From Candidatus Cloacimonadota bacterium (GTDB taxonomy: Bacteria > Cloacimonadota > Cloacimonadia > Cloacimonadales > Cloacimonadaceae): a stretch of 22,948 bases of DNA. Below, in pieces: positions 15,920 through 22,948 of the stretch; the stretch's first letter is position 1, and each line of letters opens with the position of its first letter. The DNA lies in assembly GCA_028681035.1 (NCBI GenBank), contig JAQUJJ010000055.1, positions 1 to 22,948 of the forward strand, written 5' to 3'. Position numbers and translations under genes: made by a program. Under the pieces are notes generated by a model. It saw only the letters and a list, made by a program, of their open reading frames with translations. It did not search any database and had not been told where the DNA came from.

Positions 15920-16275
15920 CAATAGATATTATTGACCTACTTGAACAGGCGAGACGCCTGTAGCTCCTGTGCTGTTTCTCCTGTGCAAGCGGGACGCTTC
16001 TTTCTCTTGTACAGGCGAGACGCATGTAGCTCCTGTGCTGTTTCTCCTGTGCAAGCGGGACACTTCTTTCTCTTGTACAGGCGAGACGCCTGTAGCTCCT
16101 ATGCTGTTTCTCCTGTGCCAAGCGGGACACTTGTTTCTCCTGTACAGGCGAGACGCATGTAGCTCCTGTGCTGTTTCTCCTGTGCAAGCGGGACACTTGT
16201 TTCTCCTGTACAGGCGAGACGCATGTAGTTCCGGTTACGATGTTTTTAGTTTAACGGGAACTATAGGCGTGTCGC
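15920..16275. other. Convergent intergenic region filled by repeats
   Basis: Between the stop of the histidine kinase gene and the stop of the kinase-like gene on the opposite strand there is only the 66-bp tandem array, about 30 bases of unremarkable sequence (16233-16261), and part of a palindrome pair. The overlapping open frames on both strands are repeat translations. No clear intrinsic terminator for either gene was seen apart from the palindromes. Confidence 0.6.
15945..16232. repeat. Tandem array of 66-bp repeats, four full copies plus a partial fifth
   Basis: Units start at 15945, 16011, 16077 and 16144, with a broken fifth at 16210. The third has one extra C (67 bp). Each unit contains two small palindrome motifs: ACAGGC-gagac-GCCTGT (GCATGT in some units) followed by AGCTCCTGT, and AAGCG-gga-CGCTT (CACTT in later units) followed by TTTCTC. 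Because 66 is divisible by three, open frames run through the array and give repetitive peptides (RRDACSS...SPVQ), but these have no ribosome binding sites or domains. It lies just beyond the histidine kinase gene and may also mark the end of the convergent operon from the right. Confidence 0.9.
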
Positions 16276-16305
16276 CTATACTGGAAAAGCAGGCATCTTG
16301 CCTGC
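16262..16305. repeat. Pair of small palindromes overlapping the 3' end of the kinase-like gene
   Basis: TATAGGC-gtgtc-GCCTATA (16262-16280) and GCAGGC-atctt-GCCTGC (16289-16305) belong to the family with variable arms and a conserved centre. The stop codon and final codons of the phosphotransferase-like gene lie inside them. Confidence 0.75.
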
Positions 16306-16893
16306 GGACAACAAAGCTCTGTTTGCCAGATGGTTATCGAGAGGATTTTGCCCAAATGGTTTATTGTGCAACAGCCTGCGCTTATCAAAAGTGGAGATGC
16401 TGGCTTGCAAGCACTCCCTCCATCTGCTACGGGAAAGAGGAACAAGCTCTGTATAAGTTTTTAAGAAGTCCGCAAGAATCCCGATAAACCTTTGCGTAGC
16501 TATATCTGCTGCCCAGAATAGCAACAGATGGCTTACATCCCGCTCTGGAAAATCTATCCTACTATCCTCGAAATCTATCAAATAGTATCTATTCGAATCC
16601 ATTAAGATGTTAGCGGGCTGGTTATCTATATGGCAAAGACACTTCTGCTCCTCTAAAGTAGATATGTGGAAATCTGCAATGGTTTTTGCCAACAGCGTGG
16701 GGTCAAACAACTCATTTAGATATGGCACTCCATTTATCTTGTTTATCCTAAGCCAATTCGGCTTTTCTGCTGCAAGCAATGTAGGTACCATGGAAAGCCC
16801 CAACTGGTACACACGGTGTTCGGCATAAAACGCCTCTGGAGTGCTGAAGTATTTTGTAACAGTGGAATCGGATAACTCTAAGCGGTTTTTAAT
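16276..16893 (-). CDS. Small APH/choline kinase-like phosphotransferase, likely ATT start
   Basis: The protein-kinase-like fold is shown by CHIDNQPANILMD, the HxDxxxxN catalytic-loop pattern, followed by YLIDFEDSRIDFPERD with the metal-binding aspartate. This fits the aminoglycoside phosphotransferase, choline kinase and LPS kinase superfamily; the substrate is unknown. With a GTG start at 16812 the protein has 178 residues and lacks the N-lobe. The frame stays open for 27 more codons, reading VTKYFSTPEAFYAEHRVYQ, which looks like the ATP-binding strand with its lysine and the helix with its glutamate. The only stop before that is TAG at 16896-16894, and no ATG, GTG or TTG lies between. A GAGG ribosome binding site at 16902-16899 stands 5 bases before ATT 16893, so I infer an AUU start (205 residues). 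The last dozen residues (LLSAGKMPAFPV) come from palindromic repeat DNA. It follows the propeller gene in the same operon. Confidence 0.7.
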   Translation of the reverse strand: MKNRLELSDSTVTKYFSTPEAFYAEHRVYQLGLSMVPTLLAAEKPNWLRINKINGVPYLNELFDPTLLAKTIADFHISTLEEQKCLCHIDNQPANILMDSNRYYLIDFEDSRIDFPERDVSHLLLFWAADIATQRFIGILADFLKTYTELVPLSRSRWRECLQASISTFDKRRLLHNKPFGQNPLDNHLANRALLSAGKMPAFPV

Positions 16894-16900
16894 CTATGCC

Positions 16901-17716
16901 TCAATCAAGAGGTATGCGAATAATCTTGTTCTTGGTATTAAGAGGAACAATAAGCTCATTGTTCGGCAAATAATACAGCATGTCAGCGGCATTGTCTATG
17001 TCTTTGTACTTGGCTATAAAACGGTTCTGCTCCTGAGGAATCTCTAAAATCATACTTTGTTCCCAAGAACTAATATATATCCTGCCCAAATCGTCTATAG
17101 CGATGCCATCCAATTGCGAATAGATGCTGTCCATGAACAAGGTTACAGACCTATCCATGGTGTTCAAGCTCAAGACAGAAGCTTGTTTCCCAAAACCCAC
17201 TATCAGCATCTGATTGCGAGGCATGTCGTAAATTATTCCATTGGGAGCTTTAAAGAGTGGGCTAACAATCTTATTAACCGCCTGATTTATTGGGTTTATG
17301 ATAAATACGCAGTTTGCAGATGTATCAGTTACGTAGATTAGCCCCACTTTATCCATGGCGACATCGTTTAGCAATACTGCCCCTTCCACAGGAATGCTCT
17401 TGGTAATTATCGCCTTGGCAATATCAATAACTTGAACCTGATTAATATCTGCTACAAAAAGGTTGTTTCCTTTGATAGCAATACCCTTGGGAGCCTTTAA
17501 TCCACCCTTCAGGAAAGAGCTGAATCTACCGTCCAGACTCATACTAACAATGCTCTTACCCTTGGTATTGGAAACAAGAAAGCGTTTGCCTGCTGCATCG
17601 TAAGCTACGCTTTCTGGTGCGCTTAAAATACTTCTATTTACTGCCACGTAAACCAATAACAGCATTAACGCAATTGCAACAAGGATTACAACTTTACGCT
17701 TGGTGGCTAGTTTCAT
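16901..17716 (-). CDS. Membrane-anchored NHL/SMP-30-like beta-propeller protein
   Basis: 271 residues. Residues 1-7 are basic and about 8-26 form one hydrophobic helix, an uncleaved anchor or signal peptide, placing the rest outside the cytoplasm. The remainder is a run of four-stranded blade-like repeats: PESVAYDAAGKRFLVSN, APKGIAIKGNNLFVAD, LNDVAMDKVGLIYVTD, APNGIIYDMPRNQMLIVG, LDGIAIDDLGRIYISS, ADMLYYLPNNELIVPL. Each has the (P/D)xGIAxDxxGxxYVxD pattern typical of six-bladed NHL or SMP-30 propellers. No catalytic residues can be assigned; ligand binding is the conservative guess. It overlaps the cysS stop by 4 bases (ATGA) and is followed 7 bases later by the ATT of the kinase-like gene. 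Confidence 0.85.
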   Translation of the reverse strand: MKLATKRKVVILVAIALMLLLVYVAVNRSILSAPESVAYDAAGKRFLVSNTKGKSIVSMSLDGRFSSFLKGGLKAPKGIAIKGNNLFVADINQVQVIDIAKAIITKSIPVEGAVLLNDVAMDKVGLIYVTDTSANCVFIINPINQAVNKIVSPLFKAPNGIIYDMPRNQMLIVGFGKQASVLSLNTMDRSVTLFMDSIYSQLDGIAIDDLGRIYISSWEQSMILEIPQEQNRFIAKYKDIDNAADMLYYLPNNELIVPLNTKNKIIRIPLD

Positions 17717-19122
17717 TTAGTCTCCTTAATTTCCCAGGTACAACCGTCAGGAGTGTCTTTTATCCCGATGCCATGCTTGGCAAGATCGTCACGTATTTTA
17801 TCGGACATAGCCCAGTCTTTTCTATCTCTGGCTTCTTTGCGATAGCTTAAGATTAACTCTACTAACTCACTAGAAAGATCGGCTTTGCGTTCGGCTAAAC
17901 GCTCATCAATGTTTTGAAAGAAACCAAGAACACTCCCTAAATGCACCAATAGCAATGCTGCAACTTGTCTATCCTGTAGATTAGAACTTGTGTTCTTAGC
18001 GCGTTTGCTTAGCTCAAACAACGCCGCAATAGCCCTTGCAGTGTTAAAGTCGTCTTCCATAGAAGCGATAAACTCTTCCTCTATCACCTGCATTTCAGCA
18101 CTTTGGTGATAGTCGGGTAAGCCAATAGAATCTCTTAAGGAAAGATAATCTACAGATTTCAGTGCCGAGTAAAAGTTAGCAACTGCACGCTTGGATTCTT
18201 CTATTAGCTCTCTGTTGAAATCAATCGGACTGCGATAATGCTTGGATAAAAAGAAGAAGCGGATTGCCTCTGCATCATACTCCTTCAAAATATCACGGGC
18301 TGTAAAGAAGTTATTCAGGCTCTTGCTCATCTTCTCGCCTTCGATATTAAGAAACCCGTTGTGCATCCAGTAATTAGCCAGTGGTTTACCCGTTAATGCC
18401 ATCGCTTGAGCAAGCTCGTTTTCATGGTGGGGAAAAACCAGGTCTATCCCCCCACCGTGAATATCAAAGGTCTCTCCCAGATATTTCTGGCTCATCACTA
18501 CGCACTCAGTATGCCAGCCGGGGCGTCCCTCTCCCCAGGGGCTTTGCCACACTGGTTCACCTGGCTTACTCTTTTTCCATAGAGTAAAGTCTGTTGGGTT
18601 GCGTTTATATAGGTTTTCTGCCACTCTTGCTCCGGTCTGCTGCTCTTCGGTTTTCTTACCAGACAATGAACCGTAGCTAGGAAGGCTGGTTGTATCAAAA
18701 TATACATCACCGTTGGCTTCATAGGCATAACCCTTGCTAACCAAGATTTCTATTGTGCTAAGTATCTCCTCCATCACGTGCGTAGCAAGAGGCTGCACCG
18801 TAGGCGGCTTAATGCCCAAAGCGGCACAATCTTGATGGAAGGCAAGCGTGTATTTGGCAGCTACATCCGAGAAACTGATTCCTTCTTCCACTGCTTGAGC
18901 AATGATCTTATCATCAATATCAGTGATATTTTGCACATAGGTAACTTCCTTGCCCTGATATTCAAAATACCTGTGCACAACGTCGAAAAACACAAATGCA
19001 CGTGCATTGCCTATGTGGAAATAGTTGTAAACAGTAGGACCGCAGGCATAAATACTTACCTTGCCTGCCTTTAAGGGAATAAACTCTTCTTTCTTGCGAG
19101 TTTTAGTGTTGTATAGTATCAA
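17713..19122 (-). CDS. cysS: Cysteinyl-tRNA synthetase
   Basis: CysS charges tRNA-Cys with cysteine in the cytoplasm. The 469 residues match the family's usual 460-480. The class I HIGH motif appears as FHIGNARAF and KMSKS as GEKMSKSLNN. The zinc ligands that select cysteine are in place: the Cys of YACGPTVY, the Cys of WHTECVVMSQ, and the His of VFPHHENELAQ. The start is TTG 19122: the translation begins ILYNTKTRKKEEF as in homologues, no ATG is available in frame, and a GGAG ribosome binding site 6 bases upstream overlaps the stop of the protease gene. The rare start and the 9-base gap suggest expression is tied to the protease transcript. Confidence 0.97.
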   Translation of the reverse strand: MILYNTKTRKKEEFIPLKAGKVSIYACGPTVYNYFHIGNARAFVFFDVVHRYFEYQGKEVTYVQNITDIDDKIIAQAVEEGISFSDVAAKYTLAFHQDCAALGIKPPTVQPLATHVMEEILSTIEILVSKGYAYEANGDVYFDTTSLPSYGSLSGKKTEEQQTGARVAENLYKRNPTDFTLWKKSKPGEPVWQSPWGEGRPGWHTECVVMSQKYLGETFDIHGGGIDLVFPHHENELAQAMALTGKPLANYWMHNGFLNIEGEKMSKSLNNFFTARDILKEYDAEAIRFFFLSKHYRSPIDFNRELIEESKRAVANFYSALKSVDYLSLRDSIGLPDYHQSAEMQVIEEEFIASMEDDFNTARAIAALFELSKRAKNTSSNLQDRQVAALLLVHLGSVLGFFQNIDERLAERKADLSSELVELILSYRKEARDRKDWAMSDKIRDDLAKHGIGIKDTPDGCTWEIKETK

Positions 19123-19131
19123 GGATAGCTC

Positions 19132-22100
19132 CTATTTAAAGATTACTAGTTTCTCGGTTTGTTCCACGGTTTTGCCAGTAGCCGATTTGGCTTTCACTTT
19201 CACAAAATACGTGTTGTTCGCCAGTTGTGCTCCCGCCTCGTCCCTGCCGTTGAAGGCAATACTATTGAAGCCTATTTTGCCCGGTACTTTGATACTTCGT
19301 ATCCGCTTACCACGGATGGTGTAAATACCAATGTTTAGCTCGGCATCAGCAGATAATATGAAGGTAATAAAACCATTTTTGCTTATTGGATTAGGGTAGA
19401 TTAACAGCCTTTCAATACTTAGTGCAGTAGATTGTTTTGCAACAAAGGTGGTAGTGGTAACCGACGGATTATTAAAATTATCGAAAGCTATCACCTGCAG
19501 TGTGTGAGAACCTACACTTAAGTTCTCCATCTGGTATATTATGACTCCACTATCGTACGAACCCTTATCATAATTGAAATACTGGGTGATCGGAATAGGT
19601 TGCAAGGAGTTATCTAAGACAAGCAAGATGCTGTGACCGTTTGCCCCCGTTATATTCACCCCATGCGGATCGGATATCTTTACGTATAGGATAGGTGAAG
19701 TGTTAACAGTATCTCCAGGACGATAGTCGTATGAATCCAAGTATATCTTTATGGTGGGACCATCATTGTCGTCATTATTCCCAGCTATGGGCTGATCACT
19801 TAGCTGGATGCCTTTCCGGGAATTGCTATAGTCTTTTTTATTAACCTCATCCCAGAAATATGACACTACAAGTCCCGTATTTCCACTTTGGACATCATCT
19901 GGAACAACGAACCCCGCCTGATATGCAGATGATGCTACTGCCGAACTCCCTCTGAAAAGCTGTGTTCCCCGGTGACTTACCGTTACATTCCCCAGCTTAT
20001 ACGAGCTTTTGCTGTTGTAAACCCTTAATTCAGTATCTCCATCAAGCTGCGACCCACTGAAACTACCTTCTACTAAAGCTGTATCTCTGGAATGCAGAAT
20101 ACCTCTTGAGGTTTGGGTCGTCACTTGCATAGTAGTATCACGCTCGGGAGGCACTACTTTAAGTACGGGATCTCCCAATAAAACGTATGATGAATTGTTG
20201 GTTGTGTTCGGACTGCGTAATTTGGCACCGATAATTGAAACTCCAAGCGAGTTGCGGTCATTGGCTAAATACCGTAGCAACCACAAAACCATTGGCTGGT
20301 TGATAAAAGGATAGCTTATCCGTGAAGCTCCGTAGGAAGCAATTGCACCAACATTGTTCATCAACACCAGTTTCTCTCCAAGGCTGTCATATCCCCAATG
20401 GTCAAAATGAGATACCTTGCAAGAAGAAGCAATAAAGAAGGGTAGTTTCCCAGTATTGGTGAACCTGCCCATATCTACAGCACCATTCAAATAGTCTTCA
20501 GCTCCCAGTGCATCATAGGCTCCGTGACCTATGTAACACCAAAGCAATCTGCCCTCATTAATAGCGGTAAACATGTCGTTTCTAACACGGGGTTTATTTT
20601 GGAATTCATCGTACTCATATTCCCAAGCAAATATCTTATCCACCAGAATGCTCTCATTAACAGTGTCACCCGCTTCCTCGACTTGTATTGTGTGTGTATC
20701 TTCTCCGATTGTTGTGCCATTGTTAAGATCATCCCCTACGAAAACCATGGAGTTTCTCCACCATCCAGGAGTGGGTGATTCGGTATAATTGCTAAAGTTT
20801 TGAAGCATTATATCAAGTTCTACCGCATTACGGACAGGGTATCTGCCAACGGACAATTCAGGATAATTACTTGTGCTTACCATGGCATAATAATCATCTG
20901 ATGCGGTAAAATTAGACTGAAACACCATTATCCTATTCTTCGCAGATGAAGAACCAGAGTAGTTTCGCCAGTCTATTGTTCCTATTCCTAAGAGAGTGAT
21001 TGAACTCAGTTTGGGAGCAGGAAGATTGTAGTAATAATACCTTATTGCTTGTCTGATGGCAACAGGATCTGGATGTCCACCATTGAATTGGTTAAATATA
21101 TCATCCTGTAAGACTACCCTGCTATGGATTCCATAAGTATCCCAATATTTCTGAGCAAGTGTTTCTGCTTTTGCTTTAAACTCGGTTGTCGTAATAATCA
21201 CATTATCGGTTGGGGAAGTATCATTCGTTAAATCAATTGGTTCTACCAATTCAATCTTTGCTGGAGTATATGTTTCGCTTAAGTTCAGCAAGAAGTACCG
21301 CGTTGCAGATGTTCCTGTAGAAACAAAGTACGTATTTTGCAAGGGTATTTGCTGCACATCATAGATATCGTTTGCCCTGAATATCGCTAGATTGGCAAGA
21401 GTTCCCGTTAGATTATAGCGATAGCTGCTTGGCACACCTGTCTGCTGATGCCAAGCAAGCTTTTGTACATTGCCCTTGTTAAGGTTTTGTCGGTAAAACA
21501 CACGATACCAATCAAAATATAGATTATCGGGAGCATCTCTAAATACGTTTATTTTAATCAAGTTGCTGCCATTAACAAAGCCTTTCAAGTCTTTTTTGCG
21601 ATCGTAAGCACTATCACCTGACCATGTAAAATCTGTAGTACCCGTAACGGCATTGTTTTTTAGAAGAACTCCATTAACTTCAACATTGATCCGATGAGAA
21701 ATGCTATCGTCCACATCTTCTTGCCTCAATCTAAAGCCAAGGCTCTGTGTGCCAGTGGTGTCAACATCTGCTAATTCTGTTTGGAAAGGATACGCCATGG
21801 TGCTATTCCCAAAAAGCCTATAGCCATACCATGTAAAGCCGTCATCTTCGCGCCTGTGGGTTTCGCTTTCTACGTGTTTAAAAGCGTGTGTATTATCCAA
21901 AGTCTCTGTGTAAGTAGTTTCGGCATTACTCATTGTTATCCGCAGCGGTGTGCCACTGAAATTATTCCCAAAACTAAGCCAGAAAACCTGATTCTGCGAG
22001 TATGGGTTCATGTATAATGCTTCGCTTTGAACCTCGTCATTGATACCATCTCCATCGCGGGAGCTGCCGTAAAACAATATGTAGTCATTGGCACCAAAAA

Positions 22101-22948
22101 CTCCACTTGTTTCATTTGATACAAGGATAGGAATCTCTTTAAATTCTGGACCTGGCTGCACTATAGCGCGTGATATTGCCTTCCCAGAAGTTGTAAACAT
22201 GCGGAACATACGGGGGTCAATATCTTGTAAACGAAAAGCACTTAACTGAGTATAATTCAATTTGTGTATGCCCTCGCGATTGGTCTCTATCCGCATCCAG
22301 TGGTCACTAAGACCGAAATCCGCATAGTTAACTTGAGATCGAGAGCTACTTCTCCATAATTTAGCTTGATCTACATTTACCAGTTGGCTAAGCATAATGT
22401 CAGTTATTGGGTCACTAATGATGTTAGCCCGATAACTCAATTCGCCTTGAATGCTAATCCTGATTAAAAGCCTTCTGTAAACGCTAAGCCCCGTTTGTCC
22501 GTCATAAACGAAAGGCTTAACTAAGAAATCAGCCAGATTGTATCCCCGATAACTTACTGAAGTTGTACTAACCAACTCAGATTGTGTATTAGCGTACTTA
22601 GCCAAATCCATGCGATAGGAATAGTCAGACATGCCATCTTTCATCGTAACAGTGGGCACTGGCATTAGCTTGGAGCTAAGAGTAACAATGGTGTTGTCGC
22701 TCTCTAGAATACTGAAACTCAAATCCCCTGAAGGAGGCAAGCCTATCTTAAAAGTATCGAATGGTATAAGTGGTGAGCCAGATACCGTGTCAGAATCCAT
22801 GCCTGAGGCAACTATCTTGCTGAATTCACCAGATTGCTCTAGCTTCCAGTCATCCAGAGTGTATTCCACAAGAAGCTCTGAACCACGGGTGCTGATTAGC
22901 GTAACTTTGCCAAGCAGAAGGTTACTGATAATGACTGCAAGCAGCAAA
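19132..22948 (-). CDS. Gingipain-family (C25) cysteine peptidase, PorU-like, 5' end cut by window edge
   Basis: At least 1271 residues, counted here from a TTG at 22947 that sits inside the signal peptide (LLAVIISNLLLG); the real start is beyond the window. Residues 25-560 are a beta-rich N-terminal part. About 565-935 form the C25 domain: NVIITTTEFKAKAETLAQKY, ITLLGIGTIDW, YPELSVGRYPVR, the catalytic histidine H808 in YIGHGAYDAL, the catalytic C843 in IASSCKVSHFDHWG, and the closing YVLLGDPVLKV. About 1060-1165 is an Ig-like stretch (DNDGPTIKIYLD ... HTLQVIAFDN). The last 90 residues are a FlgD/type IX-style domain (LLIYPNPISKNGFITF, IYTIRGKRIRSI, NTYFVKVKAKS). The order and length resemble PorU, the sortase that removes C-terminal signals from type IX cargo at the cell surface. 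A stand-alone secreted gingipain-type protease is the alternative. Confidence 0.88.
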   Translation of the reverse strand, partial: LLLAVIISNLLLGKVTLISTRGSELLVEYTLDDWKLEQSGEFSKIVASGMDSDTVSGSPLIPFDTFKIGLPPSGDLSFSILESDNTIVTLSSKLMPVPTVTMKDGMSDYSYRMDLAKYANTQSELVSTTSVSYRGYNLADFLVKPFVYDGQTGLSVYRRLLIRISIQGELSYRANIISDPITDIMLSQLVNVDQAKLWRSSSRSQVNYADFGLSDHWMRIETNREGIHKLNYTQLSAFRLQDIDPRMFRMFTTSGKAISRAIVQPGPEFKEIPILVSNETSGVFGANDYILFYGSSRDGDGINDEVQSEALYMNPYSQNQVFWLSFGNNFSGTPLRITMSNAETTYTETLDNTHAFKHVESETHRREDDGFTWYGYRLFGNSTMAYPFQTELADVDTTGTQSLGFRLRQEDVDDSISHRINVEVNGVLLKNNAVTGTTDFTWSGDSAYDRKKDLKGFVNGSNLIKINVFRDAPDNLYFDWYRVFYRQNLNKGNVQKLAWHQQTGVPSSYRYNLTGTLANLAIFRANDIYDVQQIPLQNTYFVSTGTSATRYFLLNLSETYTPAKIELVEPIDLTNDTSPTDNVIITTTEFKAKAETLAQKYWDTYGIHSRVVLQDDIFNQFNGGHPDPVAIRQAIRYYYYNLPAPKLSSITLLGIGTIDWRNYSGSSSAKNRIMVFQSNFTASDDYYAMVSTSNYPELSVGRYPVRNAVELDIMLQNFSNYTESPTPGWWRNSMVFVGDDLNNGTTIGEDTHTIQVEEAGDTVNESILVDKIFAWEYEYDEFQNKPRVRNDMFTAINEGRLLWCYIGHGAYDALGAEDYLNGAVDMGRFTNTGKLPFFIASSCKVSHFDHWGYDSLGEKLVLMNNVGAIASYGASRISYPFINQPMVLWLLRYLANDRNSLGVSIIGAKLRSPNTTNNSSYVLLGDPVLKVVPPERDTTMQVTTQTSRGILHSRDTALVEGSFSGSQLDGDTELRVYNSKSSYKLGNVTVSHRGTQLFRGSSAVASSAYQAGFVVPDDVQSGNTGLVVSYFWDEVNKKDYSNSRKGIQLSDQPIAGNNDDNDGPTIKIYLDSYDYRPGDTVNTSPILYVKISDPHGVNITGANGHSILLVLDNSLQPIPITQYFNYDKGSYDSGVIIYQMENLSVGSHTLQVIAFDNFNNPSVTTTTFVAKQSTALSIERLLIYPNPISKNGFITFILSADAELNIGIYTIRGKRIRSIKVPGKIGFNSIAFNGRDEAGAQLANNTYFVKVKAKSATGKTVEQTEKLVIFK

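Noticed and set aside
15945..16232. CRISPR array
   Set aside because: Units repeat end to end without unique spacers, are internally palindromic, and no cas gene is near.
15897..16487. Small proteins encoded in the repeat array on both strands
   Set aside because: They are translations of the 66-bp repeat (RRDACSS-type peptides) with no ribosome binding site or domain, and frames overlap on both strands.
20524..22017. Plus-strand and alternate minus-strand frames inside the PorU-like gene
   Set aside because: They are shadows of the long coding frame and show no domain or start signal.

Overview
The window looks like chromosomal DNA from a Gram-negative-type bacterium of the Fibrobacteres-Chlorobi-Bacteroidetes (FCB) group; Candidatus Cloacimonadota is my best guess. 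The inference rests on four things: a division and cell-wall (dcw) cluster whose MurE carries the meso-DAP motif DNPR; a lipoprotein with a lipobox; two large exported proteins ending in FlgD-like/type IX-type C-terminal domains; and a gingipain-family (C25) protease that resembles the type IX sortase PorU. No rRNA or tRNA was found, so the placement is by protein style only.

Region 1 (1-5620, minus strand) is the head of a dcw operon read leftwards: mraZ, rsmH, an ftsL-like gene, a PASTA-bearing ftsI-type transpeptidase, and murE (its last few codons lie beyond the left edge). Three of the four junctions are 4-base ATGA overlaps and the fourth has a 1-base gap. A good sigma70-type promoter precedes mraZ, followed by five blocks with a 10-11 base period that may be the MraZ operator.

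Region 2 (5621-7880, minus strand) is accessory. It holds a class I SAM-dependent methyltransferase, a HicA-like small protein that has no histidine, a HicB-like protein with a long N-terminal extension, and an unrecognised 124-residue protein overlapping the HicB-like gene by 4 bases. A promoter precedes this group.

Region 3 (8002-12435) begins with a 180-bp composite fold-back element. Then comes a strong terminator with a UUCG loop serving two overlapping minus-strand genes: a 724-residue lipoprotein and a 668-residue secreted protein with an FN3-like and a C-terminal sorting-like domain.

Region 4 (12436-13576) is 1.1 kb without a credible gene. It holds a near-perfect 18-bp palindrome, a cluster of small palindromic repeats, and a second copy of the composite fold-back element, into which another copy of its own right half appears to be inserted. 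The two composite elements are the most unusual feature here: they look like a BIME- or MITE-like family not explained by any gene in the window.

Region 5 (13577-15919, plus strand) is one hybrid sensor histidine kinase (TPR-TM-PAS-HisKA-HATPase) with no response regulator beside it. It is followed by four 66-67 bp tandem repeats built from the same small palindromes.

Region 6 (16276-22948, minus strand) is a tight operon: a PorU-like C25 protease (5' end cut by the window edge), cysS (TTG start), a membrane-anchored beta-propeller protein, and a small APH/choline-kinase-like phosphotransferase. The last has no canonical start codon covering its full domain, but has a well-placed ribosome binding site in front of an ATT codon.
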